A program made the translations under genes and the position numbers. The notes below the pieces were generated by a model. That model searched no databases and was not told the DNA's origin. It was given only the letters and a program-made list of their open reading frames with translations. This document shows, in pieces, positions 7,160 through 14,589 of a stretch of 34,898 bases of DNA; position 1 is the first letter of the stretch, and each line of letters starts with the position of its first letter. Source of the stretch: Clostridia bacterium (lineage in GTDB: Bacteria > Bacillota > Clostridia > Oscillospirales > Acutalibacteraceae); the NCBI GenBank assembly GCA_017409265.1, contig JAFQSY010000006.1, forward strand, positions 1-34,898, read 5' to 3'.

Positions 7160-8378
7160 GGACTTTTCCTCCCAGCTTGTTAAAATCATCAAAAAATGCA
7201 GGATATGATTTATTGACTGCCTCGGCTTGCCTGATGATAACATCACCTTGGCACTTCAGCGATGCAACGGCTGCCGCCATTGCGATTCTGTGGTCATTGA
7301 AAGACGGTGTTTCGCCGCCCGAAAGGATTTTTTTGCCGTTTATTACCATACCGTCATCGGTTTCGGCTATATCGCCGCCGAGCGAGCGAATCATGTTTAC
7401 GGTGGTCTTTATTCTGTCGCTCTCTTTTATGCGGAGTCTTTCAGCGTTATAAATTACGGTTTCGCCCTCGGCTGTTGCAGCAATTGTCGCTATAATGGGT
7501 ACGGCATCGGGAATATCCGATGCATCAATTCTGCAGCCGTGAAGCGAGGATAAATTCGCTTTATAGCATCCGTTCTTTTCGGTAATATCTGCACCCATCT
7601 TCTTGAGTACGTCAACGATTGCCTTGTCACCCTGTGTCGAATCGAGGTTAAGCCCCGTGACTTCCGCACCCATGCAGAGAGGGAAAGCGGCGTTTGACCA
7701 ATCCGCTTCAACGGTAAAGTCACACCCCATAAGGGGGCTTGAATTTATATAAAAAGTATTATTTTCTTCTTTAATATTAGCTCCGAAGGTGCGCAAAACC
7801 TCAAGTGTTATGTCAATATAGGGTCTTGACTGCACGGGAGGCAGCAGCTTTATTCTTCCGCCGCCGAGAAACGAAAGAGCCATTAGCAGACCCGTCACAA
7901 ACTGTGAGCTGACATCACCGCGAAGAGTGTATTCACCTGCCGAAATTTTTCCCGAAACATCAAGAGGAAAGCTGTCGGAGATATTTGCACCCATGCGTAT
8001 TAATTCTTCTTTAAGAGGTGAAAGCGGTCTTTCGGGGAGTCTGCCCGAGCCGCTTATTTGAGTTTTGATGCCCAAAGCGCAGATTACGGGCAGAAGGAAG
8101 CGTATGGTCGAGCCGCTTTCGCCGCAGTCAATCCTTGCGCTTTCGGGCAAAGCATCAATCGGCGTTACCGTATAGATAACACCGTTTTTTTCTATTCCTG
8201 CACCGAGGCTTTTAAGGCATTCAACTGTTGCCTCAATATCCGCAGAGGTAGTATTTATTCTGATTTGGCTTTTGCCCTTTGCAAGACAGGCGCAGATAAG
8301 CGCTCTGTGTGCAAAGGATTTTGAGGCTATTCCCTCAATGCTGCCCGAAACAGGCGAGGGAGTTATTCGGATATCCAT
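7149..8378 (-). CDS. aroA: 5-enolpyruvylshikimate-3-phosphate synthase
   Basis: A 409-residue enzyme that transfers enolpyruvyl from PEP to shikimate-3-phosphate. Two-domain inside-out fold motifs are present: SKSFAHRAL (19-27) for substrate binding, the PEP-loop GESGSTIRF (87-95), LPERPLSPL, SSQFVTGLLMAL, the hinge region around ERLRIKESDRI and the late DHRIAMA. The loop keeps Gly at the position equivalent to G96 of the E. coli enzyme. It therefore lacks the G-to-A change typical of glyphosate-tolerant class II enzymes, though tolerance cannot be judged from this alone. Start and aroB stop share one base (TAATG), indicating tight coupling. Confidence 0.95.
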   Translation of the reverse strand: MDIRITPSPVSGSIEGIASKSFAHRALICACLAKGKSQIRINTTSADIEATVECLKSLGAGIEKNGVIYTVTPIDALPESARIDCGESGSTIRFLLPVICALGIKTQISGSGRLPERPLSPLKEELIRMGANISDSFPLDVSGKISAGEYTLRGDVSSQFVTGLLMALSFLGGGRIKLLPPVQSRPYIDITLEVLRTFGANIKEENNTFYINSSPLMGCDFTVEADWSNAAFPLCMGAEVTGLNLDSTQGDKAIVDVLKKMGADITEKNGCYKANLSSLHGCRIDASDIPDAVPIIATIAATAEGETVIYNAERLRIKESDRIKTTVNMIRSLGGDIAETDDGMVINGKKILSGGETPSFNDHRIAMAAAVASLKCQGDVIIRQAEAVNKSYPAFFDDFNKLGGKVRVL

Positions 8379-9427
8379 TATTTATACTCCGCTATTTTAT
8401 AAAGCTCTTCAATCGGTATTTTTTTCAGTACGCATTCACCCATGTTTTGTGGCACAACAAAATTAATTGTACCGCCTGTACGTTTTTTGTCGGAAAGGGC
8501 AACGTCGGCGAGGTCATGGGGAGCAAAATCGCATTCAACGGGGAGATTGTTGTTTTTATTCGCATCAATAATTGCCTGAGTGCAGTTCTCATCGCTCCAG
8601 CCGAGTGCGTGCGATGCTTTTGCGGCAATAACCATGCCGACTGCAACGGCGCTGCCGTGAGAAATTTCAAAATTGCTGCATTTCTCAATTGAATGAGCCA
8701 TCGTGTGACCGAAGTTGAGAAGCTGTCTGTCACCCTTGTCAAACTCGTCCTTTGCAACAACATCTCTTTTAAGCTCAACGCAGCGTGCAATGATGCTTTC
8801 AATATTTAATTTTACATCGCCGCCGCTTACTTTGTCAAATAAAGCCTTATCAAAGATAACGCCGTATTTTATGACCTCTGCCATGCCGTCTGCAAAAATG
8901 TTCTCGGGCAAAGTGCCGAGGGTAAGGGTGTCACAGAGCACGAGTGCAGGCTGATAGAATGCACCCAGCAGATTCTTGCCTGCTTTGAGGTTTACGGCAG
9001 TTTTACCGCCGACGGAGGAATCAACCGCCGCAAGCAGAGTTGTCGGCACCTGAACAAATTCAATGCCTCTCAAATAAAGAGAAGATGCAAGACCCACCAT
9101 ATCGCCCGTAACGCCGCCGCCGAGAGCAACGGCAAAATCGCTGCGGGTGAGCTTGTTTTCAGCCATAAATTCAATCAGCTCAAATAGTGTTTCCTTGCTT
9201 TTTGATTCTTCTCCTGCGGGGAATATAAATTCAAGTGTATCAATTCCTGCTTTCTCAAGGCTCGCCTTTGTTTCATCAAGCCAAAGCGGAGCAACATTGC
9301 TGTCCGTCACGATAACAGCTCTGTTTTTACCGAACAGAGAAACGCATCTTTCACCGAGAGAGGAGAGAATGCCTTCTCCGATGATAACATCATATTCCTT
9401 TGATGCATTAACTTTGATAATTTCCAT
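8378..9427 (-). CDS. aroB: 3-dehydroquinate synthase
   Basis: A 349-residue NAD- and metal-dependent cyclase that turns DAHP into 3-dehydroquinate. Family motifs are in order: GEESKS, the nucleotide site GGGVTGDMVGL, the PTTLLAAVDSSVGGKTAVN block, FADGMAEVIKYG with a metal-ligand Glu, and NFGHTMAHSIE with metal-ligand His residues. Length is typical. It lies 8 bases after tyrA and overlaps aroA by one base. Confidence 0.96.
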   Translation of the reverse strand: MEIIKVNASKEYDVIIGEGILSSLGERCVSLFGKNRAVIVTDSNVAPLWLDETKASLEKAGIDTLEFIFPAGEESKSKETLFELIEFMAENKLTRSDFAVALGGGVTGDMVGLASSLYLRGIEFVQVPTTLLAAVDSSVGGKTAVNLKAGKNLLGAFYQPALVLCDTLTLGTLPENIFADGMAEVIKYGVIFDKALFDKVSGGDVKLNIESIIARCVELKRDVVAKDEFDKGDRQLLNFGHTMAHSIEKCSNFEISHGSAVAVGMVIAAKASHALGWSDENCTQAIIDANKNNNLPVECDFAPHDLADVALSDKKRTGGTINFVVPQNMGECVLKKIPIEELYKIAEYK

Positions 9428-9435
9428 TTTAAAAC

Positions 9436-10266
9436 CTACTTTGCCTGTTTTTTGCTGTCGGTGCCTTCTTTGAGAAGGGAAACAAGTCCTTCTCTGTCGT
9501 CAGCCTTAAGAGCGGTGCTGTATTCGTTCAGACGCTCAACAAGAAAATCAATTTCATTTATAAGATTATCCTTATTTTCAAAGAAAAGCTCTGTCCACAT
9601 TTTTTCGTTGAGCTTTGATACTCTTGTTAAATCTCTGTAACTGCCTGCGGAAAAGCCTTTCTGTTTAACAGCTGTATGACTTTTTACATAAGCATTTGAA
9701 ATAATATGCGGAAGTTGTGATGTGAACGCTATTACTTTATCATGTTCTTCGGGAGTTGTAAAGTTAATTGCGCCAAATCCTGCATCACTGAGCACATTTC
9801 GCAGCTTTTCAAGGACTCTGATATCCGTATTTTCTTTCGGAGTAACAATCATTGTTGCGTTTTTGAAAAGATTGCCTCTCGATGAGTTGAAGCCCGAAAA
9901 CTGTGTGCCTGCCATGGGGTGTGCACCGATAAATATGAATCCGTTTTTTTCTGCGAGCTTTTCGCATGGAGCGCAAATCGGTCTTTTAACGCCGCCGCAG
10001 TCTGCAACGATTGCTCCCTTTTTGATTTTGTCGGAATATATTTCAACAAACTCAACAGTTGCCTGCGGATAGAGGGCAATGAATATCATATCGCATTCGC
10101 CGATGTTGCTTTCGTTCATTTCGTCTGTAATTGCACCTACCATTTTTGCCGCAAGCAAAGAGCTTCTGTTACGGTCAAGACCGAAAACCTCATGCTTTCC
10201 GCTGTCAGAAAGTGCTCTTGCAAGTGAGCCGCCTATGAGTCCCAAGCCTGCTACACCTATTTTCAT
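9436..10266 (-). CDS. tyrA: Prephenate dehydrogenase
   Basis: A 276-residue NAD(P)-dependent enzyme that oxidatively decarboxylates prephenate to 4-hydroxyphenylpyruvate, the tyrosine branch. It has an N-terminal Rossmann motif GLGLIGGS (7-14), GAHPMAGTQ with the catalytic His, and FTSQLPH followed by the helical dimer domain. It is shorter than TyrA proteins with a C-terminal ACT domain, so the enzyme has no visible tyrosine-binding regulatory module. Control would come from the first enzyme and the transcript leader. It lies 9 bases after aroF. Confidence 0.93.
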   Translation of the reverse strand: MKIGVAGLGLIGGSLARALSDSGKHEVFGLDRNRSSLLAAKMVGAITDEMNESNIGECDMIFIALYPQATVEFVEIYSDKIKKGAIVADCGGVKRPICAPCEKLAEKNGFIFIGAHPMAGTQFSGFNSSRGNLFKNATMIVTPKENTDIRVLEKLRNVLSDAGFGAINFTTPEEHDKVIAFTSQLPHIISNAYVKSHTAVKQKGFSAGSYRDLTRVSKLNEKMWTELFFENKDNLINEIDFLVERLNEYSTALKADDREGLVSLLKEGTDSKKQAK

Positions 10267-10275
10267 AATATCACC

Positions 10276-11283
10276 TTAAAATTTTGTCATAATTTCTCTG
10301 ATTGCGTTCGCTTCCTTAACAACCTTTGCAAATTCCTCGGGCTTGAGTGCCTGGGGGCCGTCGCAAAGAGCATGAGCCGGGTCATTGTGCACCTCAATCA
10401 TTAGTCCGTCAGCGCCTGCAGCAACCGCTGCAAGAGCGAGGGGACGAACCATTCTTGCCATGCCTGCTGCGTGGCTGGGATCTGCAATGATGGGAAGGTG
10501 TGTTTTCTCTTTGAGAAGCGCAATTGCAGAAATATCCATTGTGTTTCTTGTGTAATGCTCAAAGGTTCTGATACCTCTTTCGCAGAGCATAACCTTGCTG
10601 TTGCCGCCTGCCATGATGTATTCTGCGCTCATGAGCAGCTCTTCCATTGTTGCGGAAAGACCTCTTTTGAGGAGAATGGGCTTGTCTGTTTTACCGAGCT
10701 CTTTGAGAAGCTCGAAATTCTGCATATTTCTTGCGCCGACCTGAATAACATCAACATTTTCAAAGAGGGGAAGATGCGAGAGATCCATAATTTCCGTAAC
10801 GATGGGAGCGCCTGTTTCCGCCTTTGCCTGTTCAAGCAGTCCAAGACCCTCTGCTCTCATGCCCTGGAATGCATAGGGTGAAGTTCTGGGTTTGAAAGCA
10901 CCTCCGCGCAGGAAGTTTGCGCCTGCAGCCTTGATATCATTTGCGATTGAACAAATCTGCTCGGGCGATTCAACGGAGCAGGGTCCTGCGATGAACTGAA
11001 AGTTACCGCCGCCGATTTTATGACCGCAGATATCAATTACCGTGTCGTCGGGATGAAATTTTCTGTTTGCGCTTTTATAAGGTTCGCTGATTCGTGCAAC
11101 GTTGTTAACAATATTAAGTCCGCTGATAAGGTCGATATCAACATGGCTTGTGTCGCCGACAAGACCGAGGATTGTGTCGTACTGACCTTCGCTGCGATGA
11201 ATTTCAAGATTAAGGCTCTTGAGCCATTCAATAAGATTCTGAAGCTGGGCTTCGTCTGTTCCTTTTTTGATTGATACTACCAT
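10276..11283 (-). CDS. aroF: 3-deoxy-D-arabino-heptulosonate 7-phosphate (DAHP) synthase, type I-beta
   Basis: A 335-residue first enzyme of the shikimate pathway, condensing PEP and erythrose-4-phosphate. It has an N-terminal ferredoxin-like domain (about 1-70) followed by the KDSA-like TIM barrel. Barrel motifs are FIAGPCSVES, FLRGGAFKPRTSPYAFQG, LKRG near residue 200, the CERGIRTFE metal/substrate block and DPSHAAG. In Thermotoga-type enzymes the N-terminal domain mediates tyrosine inhibition, so allosteric control is plausible (family knowledge, not shown here). It is the first structural gene of the operon, with TGGAGGT upstream and directly downstream of the attenuator. Confidence 0.95.
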   Translation of the reverse strand: MVVSIKKGTDEAQLQNLIEWLKSLNLEIHRSEGQYDTILGLVGDTSHVDIDLISGLNIVNNVARISEPYKSANRKFHPDDTVIDICGHKIGGGNFQFIAGPCSVESPEQICSIANDIKAAGANFLRGGAFKPRTSPYAFQGMRAEGLGLLEQAKAETGAPIVTEIMDLSHLPLFENVDVIQVGARNMQNFELLKELGKTDKPILLKRGLSATMEELLMSAEYIMAGGNSKVMLCERGIRTFEHYTRNTMDISAIALLKEKTHLPIIADPSHAAGMARMVRPLALAAVAAGADGLMIEVHNDPAHALCDGPQALKPEEFAKVVKEANAIREIMTKF

Positions 11284-11307
11284 TTTTGTTTACCTCCAAA
11301 GCAACAT

Positions 11308-11345
11308 AAAAAATAACCCCGCAGTGTAAATTTCACTGCGGGGTG
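11308..11345 (-). terminator. Attenuator terminator in the aro operon leader
   Basis: A minus-strand 10-bp GC-rich stem (arms 11334-11343 and 11317-11326, 7-base loop) is followed by TTATTTTTT. It lies between the leader peptide stop and the aroF ribosome site, so it would stop transcription before the structural genes unless prevented. Confidence 0.88.
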
Positions 11346-11359
11346 TTACGAACCTCATT

Positions 11360-11440
11360 AACGTTTTTCAGCAAAACTTACCAGACCCTATCAAATTACT
11401 TGATAAAGTAAAAGTAAAAATATGCTGCTGTGAAAACGTT
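11360..11440 (-). promoter_or_regulatory. Leader RNA alternative pairing around the Tyr/Phe codons
   Basis: The segment 11426-11440, in leader codons 4-8, can pair with 11360-11374 after the leader stop: 8 bp of AAAACGTT plus 5 bp of TGCTG with a small internal loop. This stem would enclose the Tyr/Phe codons. A ribosome stalled at codons 10-15 would cover its 5' arm and free the 3' arm. I could not identify a convincing antiterminator pairing with the terminator stem. Confidence 0.5.
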
Positions 11441-11449
11441 TTTATTCAT
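11396..11449 (-). CDS. Aromatic leader peptide (MNKNVFTAAYFYFYFIK)
   Basis: A 17-codon gene too short for standard gene calling. It starts with ATG at 11449, 8 bases after a GAGG ribosome site, and ends with TAA at 11396-11398. Seven of 17 residues are Tyr or Phe, including an uninterrupted YFYFYF at residues 10-15; there is no Trp. It sits about 25 bases after the predicted transcription start and 50 bases before an intrinsic terminator ahead of aroF. That is the architecture of amino-acid leader peptides such as those of E. coli pheA and trp. Ribosome stalling when charged tRNA-Phe or tRNA-Tyr is scarce would allow readthrough. The match between codon content and operon products (Phe, Tyr) makes the call strong. 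Confidence 0.85.
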   Translation of the reverse strand: MNKNVFTAAYFYFYFIK

Positions 11450-11481
11450 TGAAATAACCTCGTTTGTTATTTGTTGGATAT

Positions 11482-11510
11482 AGAATAGCACTTCGAAATT
11501 GATTTGTCAA
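11482..11510 (-). promoter_or_regulatory. Promoter of the aro operon
   Basis: A minus-strand consensus TTGACA (11505-11510) and TATTCT (11482-11487) are separated by 17 bases. It lies about 30 bases upstream of the leader peptide ATG. Confidence 0.85.
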
Positions 11511-11521
11511 TACTTTTTCGC

Positions 11522-11548
11522 AAAAAACTTTAGCGATTTAAAGCTTTT
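11522..11548 (-). terminator. Weak terminator overlapping the cysteine hydrolase stop
   Basis: On the minus strand AAAGCTTTA pairs with TAAAGTTTT across a 6-base loop and continues in a T-run. The arm contains the hydrolase stop codon. It would separate the upstream two-gene unit from the aro promoter 12 bases further on. Confidence 0.55.
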
Positions 11549-12054
11549 ATCTGGCAAACTGTCATGGCATCAAGTGCACGCTCATGGCTTTCGGGGGTAA
11601 CGCCTGCGCAGCAGGCTGCATCAACAATAATCGGAGTTCCGGGCAGATATGCTTTTATGAGCATTGCGTTTGAGATAACGCAGATATCCGTGCAAAGACC
11701 GATTAAGGTTATACTATCGATTTTTTCTTCATAGGTATCGTATGCTTTTAAAAGCTGACCGAGGGCAACGCTGCCGAAGGTGGGTTTGTCAATTGGTTCT
11801 TCCTTGCGGAGGGCATCAAGCTCGGGATGAATCTGCCATCCGTCGGTGCCTTTTATGCAATGCTCAACGGGAAGATTTTTGCCCTCCTGCGTTGACATAT
11901 AATCGGCTTCGTGAGTATCTCTCGTAAAAAGCACTCTGCCGTCAAAATTCTTGATTTTTTCTTTTACTGCAGGCAGTATTGCAACAGCCTCTTTTGTTCC
12001 GAGAGCGCCGTCAATAAAATCGTTCTGCATATCAACAACAATCAAAAAATTCAT
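11530..12054 (-). CDS. Isochorismatase/nicotinamidase-family cysteine hydrolase
   Basis: A 174-residue cytosolic amidase-like enzyme. The catalytic triad of the family is visible as D8 (VDMQNDF), K90 (DKPTFGS) and the nucleophile C125 in GLCTDICV, with the preceding cis-peptide region. Nicotinamidases also hold a metal through Asp and three His. D46, H48 and H65 are present, but the middle His appears to be missing (Ser/Met in its place), so nicotinamide as substrate is uncertain. ATG 12054 is preferred over an in-frame GTG three codons upstream because AGGTGA then has normal spacing. It starts 9 bases after the kinase-sortase gene and probably shares its transcript. Confidence 0.8.
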   Translation of the reverse strand: MNFLIVVDMQNDFIDGALGTKEAVAILPAVKEKIKNFDGRVLFTRDTHEADYMSTQEGKNLPVEHCIKGTDGWQIHPELDALRKEEPIDKPTFGSVALGQLLKAYDTYEEKIDSITLIGLCTDICVISNAMLIKAYLPGTPIIVDAACCAGVTPESHERALDAMTVCQIKALNR

Positions 12055-12063
12055 AATAATCAC

Positions 12064-13926
12064 CTATTCAAAAAGTATAATATCGTTCTCATACGGGTTT
12101 TCCATACGTTTTGCATCGTAATATGCCTGCGGAAATTTCGGGACGGGATTTTCCTTTGCAAGCGACATATCAACCTCGGGATTTTCGCCGTCACGCAGGA
12201 GCCTGCCTACAACAACAAGCCTTGCATCTTCAAAATCGTAGCAGCAGGTGGAGAGGGTGATAATCTTATCATTTTCGTTTATGTCAACACCCGTTGAATA
12301 AAGTTTTCGTTTGTCAATCTCGGTTATATAATTTTTGAACCGTTCATTGCCTGCGTTTACGAAAATGTAATTGAAAATCTTTCCGTTATCATCGCTTTCC
12401 TTGCTGTTGGAAATGAAAACGGCATAGATCTTAAAAGTGTAGTCACCGTAAAGGGTGCTCATGCCGATAAGCGGAGCTTTTTTGAAGCCTTCAATCTCTC
12501 TGTACCGCTCAAGAGTGCCGAAGATTTTATCGTCATGCCGCATGTTGTGGCCGTAGAGTACCGTGTTTCGGCTCAATTGACGCAGTCCGCAGCGATAGTC
12601 AAAGAAAGGAACGCCGTAATTTGTGTATTTTCCGTAAATATCCCGACGCAGGTATTTGTCGTTATCCTCTGCCTGAACAACGGAATAATTTATGTTCATT
12701 TCAGGGATTGAAATCCAGCCTGCAAAGTCGGAATTGATTGCGTAAAGGTCAGAAAATGCAGGATTCATTCCGTCGGGAAATTCAACATCGGGGTATTTGT
12801 TTTTTATCTCAATCCACGGGTCAACCATGGGCGTTGTTGTTACTTGCGAAACAAGCTCTGCAAGACTTTCGGATTGTTTATCCTCTTTGAAAGGTTCGAT
12901 TATATAATAGTTTATGAGAACGGCGGCGCCCGCAATCAGAACGATAATTGCCGTAATAAGCACGATTTTTCGTTTTATATCGTTATTCACGGCATGATTT
13001 TTTGGTTTATCCGTAAGTTTGCCGCCGATATCCGATATCAGCTCATCAGCCGAGGAATATCTTTCGTCTTTATCAAGAGCGAGAGCCTTTTCAATGATTG
13101 TTTTTTCGCGTGTACCGATGCTTTCGGGGAAACGCAGAGCCTTGCCCTTGTTTCTTTCGGCGGCTGACGGCGGAAGAAATCCCGTTACCGCTTCGTAAAG
13201 AATAGCGCCGATTGCGTAAACATCGGTGAATGATCCGCAATGCTTTGCGCCAAACTGTTTTTCGGGAGCGTCAAACGGTGTTGAAATGGTTTTCGGCGGA
13301 TAGGAATAACCTGTGAGTGCTGTGATTTTTTCATCTGACATGATTATAGTATAGGGTGAGATGCTGCCGTGCCATTTACCTGCCGAAGCAAGCTTTTTGG
13401 CGCAGTCAATAATGGGAGAGAGGAGCGATACCGCTCTTGAAAACGTCATTGTTTTACCGTTTCCGATTGATGATGAAAGCGGAGTGCCGTTGTTTATTGC
13501 ACATGCATAATAGAAGGTCGAATTTTCCGCAAAGCAGTCAATAAAATCAAGCACGCTTGTTTTGGAAACGGCACAGAGCTTGAGATAATGCGCATAATAT
13601 GCGGCAATTTCCTTGTCGCCCTTTGCGGCGCAGGTTTCGTTGTTATATTTTATTATCATTTCGCCCGGCAAACGATAGATAAGCTTTTCGTGAAGATATT
13701 CGGAGATTTTCACACGCTGTTTGTTTCGGACATCCAAAGCATAATAAGAGGTAAAAACTTTGCCCTTTGAACTGACACCGCCGACGATATAGCGGTTGTT
13801 GAGTCTTGTGCCGACAGGAAGGCAGTTATCGGGATTTTTTTCGGCATGACTGCCGCCGAATCCGCAGCTTGGACATACCGCAGTGTCATCGGGGCATTCA
13901 TTAAGGCAGAAAATGCATCGTTTCAT
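12064..13926 (-). CDS. Zinc ribbon - pseudokinase - membrane helix - class B sortase fusion protein
   Basis: A 620-residue four-part protein. A zinc ribbon has C4/C7 and C18/C21. A protein-kinase-like domain (about 45-300) keeps the fold markers APE (220-222) and DVYAIGAILYEAVTG. It has lost the catalytic residues: VAIK Lys reads Ser (VKISEY, S75), HRD...N reads HGS...T (186-193), and DFG reads LTG (204-206). A single hydrophobic helix follows (about 319-342). The outer C-terminal part (about 390-580) is a class B sortase with catalytic H460 (LYGHN), C561 (TLSTC) and R569. The kinase part should be cytoplasmic and the transpeptidase outside. Sortase B usually anchors surface proteins to peptidoglycan; no obvious substrate gene is adjacent. 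AAGGAGGT precedes the ATG. Confidence 0.85.
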   Translation of the reverse strand: MKRCIFCLNECPDDTAVCPSCGFGGSHAEKNPDNCLPVGTRLNNRYIVGGVSSKGKVFTSYYALDVRNKQRVKISEYLHEKLIYRLPGEMIIKYNNETCAAKGDKEIAAYYAHYLKLCAVSKTSVLDFIDCFAENSTFYYACAINNGTPLSSSIGNGKTMTFSRAVSLLSPIIDCAKKLASAGKWHGSISPYTIIMSDEKITALTGYSYPPKTISTPFDAPEKQFGAKHCGSFTDVYAIGAILYEAVTGFLPPSAAERNKGKALRFPESIGTREKTIIEKALALDKDERYSSADELISDIGGKLTDKPKNHAVNNDIKRKIVLITAIIVLIAGAAVLINYYIIEPFKEDKQSESLAELVSQVTTTPMVDPWIEIKNKYPDVEFPDGMNPAFSDLYAINSDFAGWISIPEMNINYSVVQAEDNDKYLRRDIYGKYTNYGVPFFDYRCGLRQLSRNTVLYGHNMRHDDKIFGTLERYREIEGFKKAPLIGMSTLYGDYTFKIYAVFISNSKESDDNGKIFNYIFVNAGNERFKNYITEIDKRKLYSTGVDINENDKIITLSTCCYDFEDARLVVVGRLLRDGENPEVDMSLAKENPVPKFPQAYYDAKRMENPYENDIILFE

Positions 13927-13947
13927 ATTTACCTCCTTTTTCGTGTA

Positions 13948-13976
13948 TTGAAAATTGATTTTGTTTGTGATATATT
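13948..13976 (+). promoter_or_regulatory. Promoter of the 5'-nucleotidase gene
   Basis: TTGAAA (13948-13953), a 17-base spacer and TATATT (13971-13976) lie 28 bases before the ATG in the divergent gap. I see no equally good promoter for the opposite kinase-sortase gene. Confidence 0.7.
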
Positions 13977-14004
13977 ATTAACACTAATTATTTCAGGTGA
14001 TTTT

Positions 14005-14586
14005 ATGGATAACGGATTTTTTGCAATGGTTTCAAGAATGAAATATATCAACCGCTGGGCGCTTATGAGAAATGAACACAGTGAAAACTTGTGCGAGCAC
14101 AGCTTCGAGGTTGCCGTTATTGCCCATGCGCTTGCGGTTATCGGAAACAAACGTTTCGAAAAAAACCTCAACGGCGAAAGGGCAGCGCTTATCGGACTTT
14201 ATCACGACACTCCCGAAACTTTGACGGGTGATATGCCTACTCCCGTTAAATATTACAGCGAAGAGGTGCGCCTTGCATATAAAACCGTTGAAGAGAATGC
14301 CTGCAAAAGCCTCATTTCGATGCTTCCCGAGGACTTCAGAGAGGATTATTCCTCAATGTTTATCCCCGAAGAGGGCGATGAAGAGCTTTGGAAGCTTGTG
14401 AAAGCTGCCGATAAAATCAGCGCACTCATCAAATGCACCGAAGAGAAAAAGGCGGGCAATACCGAATTTGTAAAGGCTAGCGAGGGCATCAGAAGTGCAA
14501 TTGATAGCCTTGATTTGCCTGAGGCGAGGGTTTTTGTCGAGGAATTTCTTCCTGCATACGAAATGACTCTTGATGAATTGAGATAA
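14005..14586 (+). CDS. YfbR-like HD-domain 5'-deoxynucleotidase
   Basis: A 193-residue metal-dependent phosphohydrolase resembling E. coli YfbR, which dephosphorylates deoxynucleoside 5'-monophosphates. Conserved positions fall in register: R17/W18 for substrate contact, metal ligands H32, H67, D68 and D136, and E71 and D76 in the HDTPETLTGDMPTP stretch. The frame is open upstream to 13846, but ATG 14005 has AGGTGA at 5-base spacing and begins at the family's normal N-terminus; the upstream part overlaps the divergent gene. It is one of few plus-strand genes in this half. It ends only 3 bases from the convergent amidohydrolase, with no room for a conventional terminator. Confidence 0.88.
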   Translation: MDNGFFAMVSRMKYINRWALMRNEHSENLCEHSFEVAVIAHALAVIGNKRFEKNLNGERAALIGLYHDTPETLTGDMPTPVKYYSEEVRLAYKTVEENACKSLISMLPEDFREDYSSMFIPEEGDEELWKLVKAADKISALIKCTEEKKAGNTEFVKASEGIRSAIDSLDLPEARVFVEEFLPAYEMTLDELR

Positions 14587-14589
14587 GAA

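Noticed and set aside
7160-7246. Longer chorismate synthase starting at 7246
   Set aside because: The extra 29 residues are the aroA 3' end read in another frame and do not match the family N-terminus; GTG 7159 has an ideal ribosome site.
11281-11510. T-box riboswitch ahead of aroF
   Set aside because: No AGGGTGG-N-ACCGCG-type antiterminator or specifier stem is visible; the leader peptide and terminator explain the region better.
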